Below, in pieces: positions 25,173 through 34,115 of a DNA stretch of 57,302 bases. Below the pieces are notes generated by a model, which saw nothing but the letters and a program-made list of their open reading frames with translations, searched no databases and was not told where the DNA came from. Each line of letters begins with the position of its first letter. Positions within the stretch are counted from its first letter, which is position 1. The translations under genes and the position numbers were made by a program. Source of the DNA: an uncultured Candidatus Actinomarina sp. (GTDB taxonomy: Bacteria > Actinomycetota > Acidimicrobiia > Actinomarinales > Actinomarinaceae); the NCBI GenBank assembly GCA_902555055.1, contig CACDQN010000007.1, positions 1 to 57,302 on the forward strand. Direction: 5' to 3'.

Positions 25173-26390
25173 ATGACAAAAATTGACACAAAGCCTTTAG
25201 ATTCTGAAGAATTAGTAAAAAGTAAACTTCAGGAGTTAATCGACTTCAGAAATGACGATCAAGACATTCGAGATTTTTGGGGTAAGCAATTTGATTTAGG
25301 GTTAGCTTGGGTACAATTTCCAGAAGGAGCAGGTGGTCTTGGCCTTAATCCAAAATATCAGCTTTTAATTACTGAAACCCTCAGAAATGAAGGAATTTCA
25401 CAACAAAATAAAATAGCAAACATACTTGGTATTGGTATGGGAGCTCCGACCATTGTTGAGTATGGAACTCCAGAACAAATTTCAAAATATCTTAGACCCA
25501 TGTTTACAACTGAAGAAATCTGGTGCCAACTATTCTCAGAACCAGGTTCAGGCTCCGACTTAGCTAGTTTATCAACCAAAGCAGTAGATGATGGTGACGG
25601 ATATTTAGTTAATGGACAGAAGGTATGGACAACTCTAGGTCATTTAGCAAAATGGGGTTTAATTGTAACTAGAACTGATCCAAATGTTCCAAAACACAGG
25701 GGTCTGACCTTTTTCATTGTTGATATGGAATCTGAAGGTGTTGATGTAAGACCTCTTAGACAAATTACTGGTGAAGCTGAATTCAATGAAGTATATTTCA
25801 CAGATGTAAAGATTCCTAAAGAAAATATGCTGGGTGCTGTTGGTGATGGGTGGCGCGTATCTCTCGCCATTCTAATGAATGAAAGAGTAGCTATTGGTGG
25901 CAATGTTAGAGAGAGGGGCAGTGGCGCTCCTGGTCACCTTGTTCAACTATGGAAAGATAATGATCTCAAAGATCCCGTTACAAAAGACAAATTAGTTTCC
26001 TTATGGATTGAACAAGAGGCTGTAAGACTAACCAACATGCGAGCAATTGAAAATAGAGAAAAAGGTACACCTGGACCAGAAGGGTCTACAAGTAAACTTT
26101 ACGAAGCAGAAATCAACAAATCTTCATATGAGTTTGGTATGGAAATGTTGGGAAATGAAGGACTACTTTTCCCTAGGGGATATGCATTGACTCAACCGGA
26201 GTTAAATTTTGATAATGAAACTTTTGGCTTCACAGATACCCAAAGCTTATTTTTAAGATCTAGGGCCAATTCAATTGAAGGTGGTACATCTGAAATAATG
26301 CGTAATATAATTGCTGAAAGAGTTTTAGGACTTCCTAGTGAAACAAAGCTTGATAAAGATAAAGCATGGAAAGACATACCTAGGTCTTAA
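25173..26390 (+). CDS. Acyl-CoA dehydrogenase
   Basis: 405 aa FAD enzyme introducing the alpha-beta double bond in an acyl-CoA. Visible are QLFSEPGSGSDLASLSTKA and VNGQKVWTT for FAD/substrate binding, and the C-terminal IEGGTSEIMRNIIAERVLG, in which the Glu of the EGGT block is the usual catalytic base. It belongs with the large family found in actinobacterial lipid clusters. It follows the ligase and SDR genes, completing activation and first oxidation. Its stop shares four bases (TTAA) with the stop of the opposing thiN gene. Confidence 0.93.
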   Translation: MTKIDTKPLDSEELVKSKLQELIDFRNDDQDIRDFWGKQFDLGLAWVQFPEGAGGLGLNPKYQLLITETLRNEGISQQNKIANILGIGMGAPTIVEYGTPEQISKYLRPMFTTEEIWCQLFSEPGSGSDLASLSTKAVDDGDGYLVNGQKVWTTLGHLAKWGLIVTRTDPNVPKHRGLTFFIVDMESEGVDVRPLRQITGEAEFNEVYFTDVKIPKENMLGAVGDGWRVSLAILMNERVAIGGNVRERGSGAPGHLVQLWKDNDLKDPVTKDKLVSLWIEQEAVRLTNMRAIENREKGTPGPEGSTSKLYEAEINKSSYEFGMEMLGNEGLLFPRGYALTQPELNFDNETFGFTDTQSLFLRSRANSIEGGTSEIMRNIIAERVLGLPSETKLDKDKAWKDIPRS

Positions 26391-27001
26391 TAAATAAAAG
26401 CAAACTTTCCTTCTTCACAAGAAATATTTAGTAATTCGCCTTTAGTTTGATTTCTTAGTGTAAGTGAATGCCCCGACTCAACATCTTCATTTTTTAATTC
26501 CCATTTTGCACCTTTAATGGAAAGTGATTTTAAGTCCGTAAGAGGTATTAGGCTAAAATTTACATTTGAACCTATTTCTAAAGAAATATTATTTTTGAAT
26601 AAGATAGTTTGTTTACCATAGAGCCAGATTATATTTTTATAAAATTCTTTATGGGAAATTATAAAGAATACAGATAGCATGTGATCAATATCTCCACCTT
26701 CACCACCGATAATAAAAATATTTTTATTATCAGGATTTTCGATTTTATTAAGACTTAATTCAAAATCAGTATTTTCTTTATTTTTTTGATAGCTGTCAAT
26801 ATTAATATTTGCTTCTAGAACTTTTTGGTAGTCTTCTTTTGAAATTGAGTCCAAATCTCCAACTAAAATACTTGGTTCTAATGAGAGATTGTAAATATGC
26901 TTTATCCCACTATCTACAGCGATTATTTGGTCAAAATTAAGGTTGTTATTTACTATGTTGCTAGAGCAATCACCACCTATTGAAATTAATACATTTTTCA
27001 T
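26387..27001 (-). CDS. thiN: Thiamine pyrophosphokinase
   Basis: 204 aa; pyrophosphorylates thiamine to thiamine diphosphate. Motifs AVDSGIKHIY, LVGDLDSI near residue 48, NTDFELSL and IGGEGGDIDHMLS line the active site; they match the TPK catalytic domain. The C-terminal beta-rich thiamine-binding part (NFSLIPLTDLKSLSIKGAKWEL) is present. It is transcribed alone, possibly from a TAACTT box at 27009-27014, seven bases before the start. No TPP riboswitch is visible upstream. Confidence 0.85.
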   Translation of the reverse strand: MKNVLISIGGDCSSNIVNNNLNFDQIIAVDSGIKHIYNLSLEPSILVGDLDSISKEDYQKVLEANINIDSYQKNKENTDFELSLNKIENPDNKNIFIIGGEGGDIDHMLSVFFIISHKEFYKNIIWLYGKQTILFKNNISLEIGSNVNFSLIPLTDLKSLSIKGAKWELKNEDVESGHSLTLRNQTKGELLNISCEEGKFAFIY

Positions 27002-27074
27002 AAATTAAAAGTTATATATTTAGTTTAATCCTAAAAAATTTCTCACATATCTCAAATCATGTAACATTAATAGC

Positions 27075-27701
27075 ATGAGTGATGAACTAAATTTTAAAAT
27101 AGGTGATGAAGCTGTAAAAACAATTATTGAACTCCGTGACCAAGAACCAGGTGAAAAAGAGTACGCTCTTTTCCTCCAAATCGATGGTGTACACGGAAAT
27201 CAATTTACATATGACTTGAGTTTTTTAGATGTTGAACAAGCCCGTTCAGATGACAAAAGAGTAGAATTTGGCGATTTAGTTGTTATTGTTGCAGCTAAAG
27301 ATATAGATAAATTTGAAGGGGCAAGTTTGGATATGTCAGATGACCCTCAAGCACCTGGGTTGACAATGGACAATCCTAATACTCCTAGCCCCGCTATGAT
27401 TGGTAATCCTGAAGATTTACCTGAATTGAAAGGTGAATTTGCTGAAAAAGTCCAAGCTGTACTTGAAAGCCAAATAAATCCCGCAATTGCTTCCCATGGT
27501 GGAGCAGCTCAATTAATTGGTGTTGAGGGAACTGATATTTATTTAAAACTCGGTGGTGGTTGCCAAGGTTGTGGAATGGCACAAGTTACACTTACTCAGG
27601 GTATTGAAGCTTCTTTAAGACAAGCTGTACCTGAGATTGGTAATATTATTGACGCAACAGATCACGCTGCAGGGGACAATCCCTACTTTGCATCACATTA
27701 A
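27075..27701 (+). CDS. nfuA: NfuA-type iron-sulfur carrier protein
   Basis: 208 aa. Residues 1-100 look like the degenerate A-type (HesB-like) domain of NfuA, and residues about 115-205 are the Nfu scaffold domain with the cluster motif GGCQGCGMAQ (CxxC). The protein delivers [4Fe-4S] clusters to apo-targets. A TAACAT box at 27062-27067, seven bases before the ATG, and no Shine-Dalgarno sequence suggest leaderless translation. It is next to the acyl-CoA divergon whose dehydratase-family member would need a [4Fe-4S] cluster; a functional link is only a suggestion. The stop overlaps the opposing gene by four bases. Confidence 0.9.
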   Translation: MSDELNFKIGDEAVKTIIELRDQEPGEKEYALFLQIDGVHGNQFTYDLSFLDVEQARSDDKRVEFGDLVVIVAAKDIDKFEGASLDMSDDPQAPGLTMDNPNTPSPAMIGNPEDLPELKGEFAEKVQAVLESQINPAIASHGGAAQLIGVEGTDIYLKLGGGCQGCGMAQVTLTQGIEASLRQAVPEIGNIIDATDHAAGDNPYFASH

Positions 27702-28669
27702 ATATTAATTACAGTTTTTCCTATATTTTTCCTATTTAGAAAATTCTCAAGCGCTAATGGCGTTTCTTCAAGCTTGTATACATTGTTAGGCACAATTTTT
27801 AGTTTGTTGTCGTTGATAAATGAAACAAGTTCAGAAAAGTCCTGAGCTGTTTCTTTTGGAGATGTATTAGTCCATCGACCCCACCATACTCCAACTATTG
27901 ACACGCCCTTAACCAAAGTAAGGTTTAATGAAATTTTAGGAATTTCTCCATTTGCAAACCCAATTACTAAATGTCTTCCATTAAACGCTGTTGCACGCAG
28001 TGCTTGTTCAGACACATCGCCGCCGACAGGATCCATGACAATATCTACTCCTAAGCCATTTGTGAGTTCTTTAACGGTTTCTTTTAGAGGCTCTCTATCG
28101 TATCTTATTATCTCATCAGCACCTAAGCTTTTAACATAATCTTCCTTTTCATCAGATCCCACAGCGCATAATGTTTTTAATCCCATTATTTTGGCTAACT
28201 GTATAGAGGCAGTACCTATACCTCCAGATGCTCCAAGAACTAGAAGAGATTCCCCATTAGATGCATCAGCTCTTCTTTTTAGTGCATAGTAAGCAGTACC
28301 GTAATTTATAGGCAAACTGGCACCTGCAAGTGAATCAAAATCATCGTTAACAGGTATTATCAAATTTTTATTTACCGCTACATATTCAGCAAATCCACCT
28401 ACAGGTGGTAAACCAATAACTTTTGTACCTACAGGAATATTTACATTAGAACCTACATCTTCAATCAATCCACAAACTTCATTTCCTGGAGTAAAGGGAG
28501 GATCAATTACTATTTGGTATTTCCCCTGAACTAGCAAAGCATCAGGAAAATTAACTCCAGCAGCTTGAACTTTTACTAGTACATCGTCCTCACCTAAAGA
28601 AGGAAGAGTCAATTCTTTGACTTCAAGAAGGCTTGGTTCTCCTAATGTTGTGCATACTATTGATTTCAA
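27698..28669 (-). CDS. NADPH:quinone oxidoreductase-like MDR protein
   Basis: 323 aa, zinc-free medium-chain dehydrogenase/reductase. N-terminal GroES-like domain with AAGVNFPDALLVQG and PFTPGNEVCG, then a Rossmann motif VLGASGGIGTASIQLA and a DPVGGDVSEQALRA block typical of quinone oxidoreductases. The zinc ligands of alcohol dehydrogenases are missing. It overlaps the upstream dehydratase-family gene by 4 nt and is the last gene of the leftward acyl-CoA operon. It could be an enoyl-CoA or enone reductase; the substrate is unknown. Confidence 0.85.
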   Translation of the reverse strand: MKSIVCTTLGEPSLLEVKELTLPSLGEDDVLVKVQAAGVNFPDALLVQGKYQIVIDPPFTPGNEVCGLIEDVGSNVNIPVGTKVIGLPPVGGFAEYVAVNKNLIIPVNDDFDSLAGASLPINYGTAYYALKRRADASNGESLLVLGASGGIGTASIQLAKIMGLKTLCAVGSDEKEDYVKSLGADEIIRYDREPLKETVKELTNGLGVDIVMDPVGGDVSEQALRATAFNGRHLVIGFANGEIPKISLNLTLVKGVSIVGVWWGRWTNTSPKETAQDFSELVSFINDNKLKIVPNNVYKLEETPLALENFLNRKNIGKTVINI

Positions 28670-30123
28670 TTTTTATCCTTTTTGTTTACACCCGATAGTT
28701 TTTTTGCTAAATCTTTCTTCTCTTCAATATTTACTTTTCTTTTTATCTGAACTCTTTGTGCTTGAGGTGAACCAGCACCATGAAGAGATTCAGTTAAGTA
28801 AGCTACTGCATTTCTTCCAAGGGTCATATTCTCTATAAGTCGAAGAATTTTTACCCTATCTTCAGCATTTGTTTCTTTTATACCTTTTAAGTATTTTTTT
28901 AACTCTGATGACATTTCACCTTCATTAAAATCTATTCCTGAAGGCATAGATCCAACAAGACCTCCTGCTAAATCTTGAGCTAATCGACCTATTTCAAATG
29001 TGTCCTTTGTTACATGTTGTTTACAAACATTAGCCAATAAATCATCATTTATATAATTTCCTGACTTGGTTTTAGAGCCTTGAAGTGAAGAGGCAATACC
29101 AGTTGCGTATATTGTTTCGTTCATTTTATTCATTTCAACAAGTTTGTCAGAAATATGTGAAGCATTCTCAACACCGTTATATTCTGCTATTGTTGCAGCT
29201 GCTCCTATTAAAACATCACCAACACCAGCTTTGCAAACATATGATCGTCTATGATATGTTGTAAATCTTTCAACTAGCATTGATGCAAAATCGAATTCAC
29301 CGTTCATAAAAATTAATTCGTTAGGGATAAAAACATTATCAAAAATTACCATTGCTTCTTGACCTGCAAAATATTTGTTACCTACATCATATTCTCCTGG
29401 CTCCATGCTCCTCGTATCACAAGACTGTCTTCCGTATATGTAAGTAATGCCCTCAGCATCTACAGGAATAGCTCCAACTATTGCATAATCTTTATCTTTT
29501 TCAGTGAGTCTAAGAGTAGGCATTACCACCATCCAGTGTGAGTTTATACATCCAGTTTGGTGAGCTTTTGCACCTTTTACATAAACACCATTTTCATCCC
29601 TATCAACTATTCTTAAATATAAATCTTCATCCTCTTGTTCGTGAGGCAATTTAGAACGATCTCCTTTAACATCTGTCATTGCACCACCAATTACTAAATT
29701 GTATTTATGCATTTCAGTTAAGAAGTTAATAAAATTTTGATGATATTTTGTGGAATATTTCTCATCAATTTCAAATGTTACAGAATGAAGAGCATTAAAG
29801 GCATCCATACCAACACATCTTTGAAAACATGTCCCAGTTAATTGACCAAGTTTTCTTTGCATTTTGTTCTGTAAATACAAATCATCATTACTTTCAGCAA
29901 TATGTAAAAATCTATTAATGCTTTCTCCTGTATAGGGAGACTTTACAGAACCTAGTTCAGGTTCATTTACTGCTAGTTCGTATGTTTCTGCCATCGCTTC
30001 TATACTCGGTCTTATTATTGGGTGTGATAAAGGATCCTCAACAAGTTTTCCCATTAGGTAAATTTTTAAATTTCTATCTGATATTGATTTTAAGTAACTT
30101 TCTCTGTTAGAAATTTTTTCCAT
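28666..30123 (-). CDS. 4-hydroxybutyryl-CoA dehydratase / vinylacetyl-CoA isomerase family protein
   Basis: 485 aa, full length for the AbfD/HpaB flavoprotein family. In the clostridial enzyme the [4Fe-4S] cluster is held by Cys99, Cys103, His292 and Cys299. Here TGTCFQRCVGMDAFN puts cysteines at exactly 99 and 103, and YHRRSYVCKAGVGD gives His291 and Cys297, one residue fewer between them. Thr190 (KAHQT) and the C-terminal TESLHGAGSPQ (Glu445) are also present. HpaB monooxygenases lack these cysteines, so the dehydratase branch is favoured. Expected reaction: 4-hydroxybutyryl-CoA to crotonyl-CoA by radical chemistry. It lies between a thiolase and an MDR gene in one operon. TATAAT at 30129-30134 may be an internal promoter. 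Confidence 0.8.
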   Translation of the reverse strand: MEKISNRESYLKSISDRNLKIYLMGKLVEDPLSHPIIRPSIEAMAETYELAVNEPELGSVKSPYTGESINRFLHIAESNDDLYLQNKMQRKLGQLTGTCFQRCVGMDAFNALHSVTFEIDEKYSTKYHQNFINFLTEMHKYNLVIGGAMTDVKGDRSKLPHEQEDEDLYLRIVDRDENGVYVKGAKAHQTGCINSHWMVVMPTLRLTEKDKDYAIVGAIPVDAEGITYIYGRQSCDTRSMEPGEYDVGNKYFAGQEAMVIFDNVFIPNELIFMNGEFDFASMLVERFTTYHRRSYVCKAGVGDVLIGAAATIAEYNGVENASHISDKLVEMNKMNETIYATGIASSLQGSKTKSGNYINDDLLANVCKQHVTKDTFEIGRLAQDLAGGLVGSMPSGIDFNEGEMSSELKKYLKGIKETNAEDRVKILRLIENMTLGRNAVAYLTESLHGAGSPQAQRVQIKRKVNIEEKKDLAKKLSGVNKKDKN

Positions 30124-30168
30124 ATAATATTATAGATTTTGATAGCCAAGTTATCTTTTAGAAATCTA

Positions 30169-31347
30169 TTAAATTACTTCGAATAAACCGGCAGCTCCCA
30201 TGCCTCCACCAACGCACATGGTAACAACTACAAATTTAGCACCTCTTCTTTTACCCTCCATCAGTGCATGCATAGTCATTCTTGAACCAGTCATTCCATA
30301 AGGGTGGCCAATAGAAATTGAACCTCCATTGACATTGTAAATTTCATTATCAATTCCTAAGTTATCTCTGCAATATAATGCTTGAACAGCAAATGCTTCA
30401 TTAAGTTCCCAAAGTCCAATATCATCAATTGTAAGATTAAACTTTTCTAATAATTTTGGAACAGCATAAACAGGACCGATACCCATTTCTTCTGGAGCTA
30501 ATCCAGCTACAGTCATTCCTCTATAGTAACCTAGTGGATTCAAGCCTTTTTTCTCAGCAATTTTTGATTCCATAACTACAACTGAAGCAGATCCGTCAGA
30601 TAATTGTGAAGCATTACCTGCAGTTATATACTTACCTTCACCATATACAGGCATTAAAGATGAAAGGCCTTCGATATTAGTTTCAGGTCTATTTCCCTCA
30701 TCTTTTTCTAGAGTTACTTCCTGTTCTGAAATTTCTCCAGTTTCTTTATCTTTTACCAATTTAGTTGTTGTTGTTGAAAATACTTCTTCAGCATAAATAC
30801 CTGAATCTTGGGCTGCTGCAGTTCTTTGTTGACTTTGTAAAGAATATTCGTCTTGTTTTTCTCTACTAACTTCATACTTATCAGCAACATGATCGGCAGT
30901 TTCAATCATTGGCATGTATGCGTGTTTTGCATGTGCAGTAACACTTGGGTCAATATCTAATCTCATTTCAGCAGTTTGTACTAGTGATATAGATTCAACT
31001 CCACCAGCTACTACAACATCCATGTTGTCTGTAACAATTTGCTTTGATGCAGTTGCAATAGCCATTAATCCAGATGAGCATTGACGGTCTATTGTCATAC
31101 CAGGTACTGTATTTGGAAGGCCTGCCGCAATTCCACCAAGTCTACCAATATTTAATGCTTGGGAACCTTGTTGTTGTGCGCAGCCCATAACGACATCCTC
31201 TACTTCTTCAGGATCAATGCCTGCCCTGCTTACAGCTTCTTTGATAGAATATGAAGCAAGGGTAGGTGCTGCAGTATTATTATACGCACCTCTGTAGGCT
31301 TTTCCGATTGGCGTCCTGGCCGCTGATACAATTACCGCTTCTCTCAT
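30169..31347 (-). CDS. Acetyl-CoA acetyltransferase / 3-ketoacyl-CoA thiolase
   Basis: 392 aa thiolase. The nucleophile is Cys90 in [12 protein letters not shown], with the late motifs [17 protein letters not shown] (His) and [13 protein letters not shown] (second Cys). N-terminal [16 protein letters not shown] is typical of the AtoB/FadA branch. It cleaves acetoacetyl-CoA or longer ketoacyl-CoA to acetyl-CoA. An AAGGAGA Shine-Dalgarno precedes the start. It sits 23 nt after the MaoC gene and 45 nt before the dehydratase gene in the leftward operon. Confidence 0.93.
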   Translation of the reverse strand: MREAVIVSAARTPIGKAYRGAYNNTAAPTLASYSIKEAVSRAGIDPEEVEDVVMGCAQQQGSQALNIGRLGGIAAGLPNTVPGMTIDRQCSSGLMAIATASKQIVTDNMDVVVAGGVESISLVQTAEMRLDIDPSVTAHAKHAYMPMIETADHVADKYEVSREKQDEYSLQSQQRTAAAQDSGIYAEEVFSTTTTKLVKDKETGEISEQEVTLEKDEGNRPETNIEGLSSLMPVYGEGKYITAGNASQLSDGSASVVVMESKIAEKKGLNPLGYYRGMTVAGLAPEEMGIGPVYAVPKLLEKFNLTIDDIGLWELNEAFAVQALYCRDNLGIDNEIYNVNGGSISIGHPYGMTGSRMTMHALMEGKRRGAKFVVVTMCVGGGMGAAGLFEVI

Positions 31348-31370
31348 AAAATAATCTCCTTAAATATTTA

Positions 31371-31838
31371 TTATTCTTTTACTATGTACAAAGTTAAAGT
31401 TTCGACAATCGCAGCAGGCTTTTCAACACCTTCAATTTCAATCGTCACAGTAGTTTTCACTAGCCATCTACCGTTTTTCTTATATTGAGCTTCAGTTAAA
31501 ACAAATTTTCCTCTAATTTTGCTATTTACTGGAACAGCTTCCATAAATCGAACTTTGTCAGAACCATAATTAACTGCTGTTTGCATTTGAGCAGGCATAA
31601 AGCCCGAAGTTACTGACATGTAAGAAACTAAGCTTAACGTTAAAAATCCGTGTGCAATAGTTGTATCCCATGGTGTTGGAGCAGCTTTGGCAGCTTCAGG
31701 ATCTACATGTATAAATTGATGGTCATTAGTGGCATCAGCAAATTGATTTATTCTTTCTTGTGTAATCTCAATCCATTCAGAAACTCCAATTTCTTCACCG
31801 ATATGATTCTCTAGTTCATTTGCTGGAATTACATTCAA
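31371..31838 (-). CDS. MaoC-type enoyl-CoA hydratase / 3-hydroxyacyl-thioester dehydratase
   Basis: 155 aa single hot-dog domain. The catalytic Asp/His pair lies in ATNDHQFIHVDPE, and IAHGFLTLSLVSYM follows, as in the NodN/MaoC group exemplified by mycobacterial HtdZ-type proteins. It would hydrate enoyl-CoA to (3R)-hydroxyacyl-CoA. The start is TTG, supported by AAAGGAGA and a 4-nt overlap (TTGA) with the kinase gene stop. The (R)-specific product would suit the MFE-2-like SDR at 24240 rather than the HBD at 34112. Confidence 0.88.
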   Translation of the reverse strand: MNVIPANELENHIGEEIGVSEWIEITQERINQFADATNDHQFIHVDPEAAKAAPTPWDTTIAHGFLTLSLVSYMSVTSGFMPAQMQTAVNYGSDKVRFMEAVPVNSKIRGKFVLTEAQYKKNGRWLVKTTVTIEIEGVEKPAAIVETLTLYIVKE

Positions 31839-32851
31839 AATATCTCCTTTAACAGATTCTTAGTTGAAGCTTTTTTAGCAAAATTTAATGTGCTTTGTCC
31901 AAAAGCTTCAATATCCTTCTTATCAACATTACCATAATAACCAAGTGAATATCTTACGTAGACCCCTTCCATTATCATCGCATGCTTCCAAAAAGATAGA
32001 CGAATATAGAATTCTATTTCACTTATATTAAGCAAAGACTTTTTTTCATATAAAGTGATAATATCTTTTCTACTTGGAAAACCTCCACTTAAAGAAGGAG
32101 AGTAAATAAAAGGTGTGTCAATTTCATCTGCATTTGACCAGGAAGCAATAACTGTTCCTAGGTCAGCTAAAGGATCTCCCAAAGTGCAAAGTTCCCAATC
32201 TACAATTGCCGCTACTGAATTATTATTAATCCTTACATTATCTAACCGGTAGTCTCCATGCACAATACTGACTCTTTGTTGAGATGGGATATTGTCTAAA
32301 AGTAATTTTGTAGCTTGATCTAAATCATCAATCTCTCTAACTTTTTGTGCTCTAAATTGTTTATTCCATCTATTTAATTGTCTTTCTACATAATCTTCAT
32401 GCTTACCTAAATTCTTTAAATTTGATTCAAGAACATTAAATGTATGAAGTTCTGCAAGTGTTGAAACAAATGATTCTGTAATCTTTTTTTTCTGAGAGTC
32501 TGAATAATTTTCTGCTATTAGATTATCTGCAATTGTTTCACCTTCAATAAACTCCATAATATAAAAATCATCTTCTGAGATAGATTTGTCTACACATAAG
32601 AGGATTGGCTTTGGTACTTTTAAATTATTTCTACTTAACTCGGTAATAATTTTGTATTCTCGTTGCATATTATGAGCTGATTCAAGCTTATTTCCAAATG
32701 GTGGCCTTCTTAATACGTAACTAATGGAATTATCAAATATTTTAAAAGTAATATTTGATCTTCCAACTTTAAATTGTTCGAATTTAAAATTGCTATCCAA
32801 ATCTAAATTGGATGAGATATAGTCTCTAATTTTTTCATCAAAAAATTCCAT
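31835..32851 (-). CDS. APH-family phosphotransferase, ACAD10/11 kinase-domain type
   Basis: 338 aa protein-kinase-like fold of the aminoglycoside phosphotransferase family. VGRSNITFKIF and YVLRRPP form the nucleotide lobe; the catalytic loop is VSIVHGDYRLDNVRI and the metal motif VDWELCTLGDPLADLG. The block DYVERQLNRWNKQFRA matches the N-terminal kinase half of human ACAD10/ACAD11. In those proteins, and in bacterial LvaA, this domain phosphorylates the 4-hydroxyl of a 4-hydroxyacyl-CoA. Antibiotic resistance is not indicated. It is the first gene of the leftward operon and is divergent, 58 bp away, from the matching dehydrogenase. Confidence 0.85.
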   Translation of the reverse strand: MEFFDEKIRDYISSNLDLDSNFKFEQFKVGRSNITFKIFDNSISYVLRRPPFGNKLESAHNMQREYKIITELSRNNLKVPKPILLCVDKSISEDDFYIMEFIEGETIADNLIAENYSDSQKKKITESFVSTLAELHTFNVLESNLKNLGKHEDYVERQLNRWNKQFRAQKVREIDDLDQATKLLLDNIPSQQRVSIVHGDYRLDNVRINNNSVAAIVDWELCTLGDPLADLGTVIASWSNADEIDTPFIYSPSLSGGFPSRKDIITLYEKKSLLNISEIEFYIRLSFWKHAMIMEGVYVRYSLGYYGNVDKKDIEAFGQSTLNFAKKASTKNLLKEIF

Positions 32852-32909
32852 TAGTAAATATCTTATGAAATAATTCTCTTGGACTCAAGTTAATTGATAG
32901 AATATAACA
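32852..32909. promoter_or_regulatory. Divergent promoter region of the acyl-CoA divergon
   Basis: 58 bases separate two start codons facing away from each other. On the minus strand TAAGAT (32860-32865) lies eight bases before the kinase ATG. On the plus strand TAGAAT (32898-32903) lies six bases before the dehydrogenase ATG. Neither gene has a Shine-Dalgarno sequence. Shared control of both arms is therefore likely. Confidence 0.55.
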
Positions 32910-34115
32910 ATGGATTTTAATTATTCAAATAAGTCTTTGGAACTACAAGATAAAATGAAAAAGTTTTTCGAAGATTATATTTTTCCTAATGAAGATCTAT
33001 ACGAAAAAGCTATTGTAGACTCTGGTGACCCACTTCATATTCCTGAATTGTTAGATGAATTAAAACAGAAAGCAAGAGATGAGAACCTATGGAATCTTTT
33101 TTTGCCAGATAGTGAATTCGGCGCTGGATTATCAAATGTAGAATATGCTCCTCTAGCTGAAATTACTGGACAGAGTTGGTGGGCTCCTGAGGTTTTTAAT
33201 TGTTCAGCACCTGACACAGGGAATATGGAAATTCTTGCTGAATTTGGAACAAGTGAACAGAAAGAACAATGGTTAAATCCACTACTTAATGGAGAAATTC
33301 GCTCTTGCTTTGCTATGACTGAACCAGATGTTGCTTCATCTGATGCAACAAATATTTCAAGTTCCATTACTTCTGACGGAGAAAATTATATTATTAACGG
33401 TAGGAAATGGTGGACTTCAAATGCTATAAATCCACGAGCAAAGATATGTATTTTTATGGGCATAACCAATCCTGATAATCCTCCATACACAAGACAGAGC
33501 CAAGTGCTTGTACCTATGGACTCTGAAGGTATAACAATTGTTAGGCCGATGCATGTTTATGGATACGACGATGGATACACAGGACATCCAGAATTAAACT
33601 TTGAAAATGTTGTGGTTCCTAAATCAAATATTATAGGCGGAGAAGGTATGGGCTTCAAAATTGCACAGGCAAGATTGGGCCCAGGAAGAATACACCACTG
33701 CATGAGGACAATTGGTATGGCAGAAAGAGCTCTGGAACTTATGATTAAAAGAACAACATCTAGGGAAACATTTGGTACCAAAATTTCTGATCATGGAGTT
33801 GTTCAAGATTGGATTGCGAGATCAAGAATTAAAATAGAAGAAGCAAGGCTTCTTACATTAAAAACAGCCTGGCTTATTGATAATGTTGGTAAAGAACAAG
33901 CGAAAATTGAAATTTCTGCAATTAAAGTTGGTGTTATAGAGGCTGCATCATATGTTATTGATAAAGCTATTCAAGCACACGGAGCAATGGGACTTTCACA
34001 AGATACTCCTCTCGCACGAATGGCTGCTGGAGCTAGAACCTTAAGAATTGCAGATGGTCCAGATGAAGTCCATTTAAGGTCTATTGCTAGAAGAGAAATA
34101 AATAAACATTCATGA
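32910..34115 (+). CDS. Acyl-CoA dehydrogenase, ACAD10/11 type
   Basis: 401 aa. Distinctive blocks LWNLFLPDSEFG, CFAMTEPDVASSDATNIS, INGRKWWTSNA, LGPGRIHHCMRTIGMAERALELM and LRIADGPDEVHLRSIA match the C-terminal domain of ACAD10/ACAD11 rather than ordinary fatty-acid enzymes. Where canonical enzymes have the catalytic Glu in an EGT/EGGT block, this one has Asp in ADGP. In ACAD10/11 and LvaC-type enzymes the domain removes the 4-phosphate to give an enoyl-CoA. The kinase half is encoded divergently next door. Its stop overlaps the HBD start (ATGA). Confidence 0.88.
   Translation: MDFNYSNKSLELQDKMKKFFEDYIFPNEDLYEKAIVDSGDPLHIPELLDELKQKARDENLWNLFLPDSEFGAGLSNVEYAPLAEITGQSWWAPEVFNCSAPDTGNMEILAEFGTSEQKEQWLNPLLNGEIRSCFAMTEPDVASSDATNISSSITSDGENYIINGRKWWTSNAINPRAKICIFMGITNPDNPPYTRQSQVLVPMDSEGITIVRPMHVYGYDDGYTGHPELNFENVVVPKSNIIGGEGMGFKIAQARLGPGRIHHCMRTIGMAERALELMIKRTTSRETFGTKISDHGVVQDWIARSRIKIEEARLLTLKTAWLIDNVGKEQAKIEISAIKVGVIEAASYVIDKAIQAHGAMGLSQDTPLARMAAGARTLRIADGPDEVHLRSIARREINKHS

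Noticed and set aside
31835-32851. APH-family gene as an antibiotic-resistance phosphotransferase
   Set aside because: Motifs and neighbours match the ACAD10/11 kinase type involved in acyl-CoA metabolism.
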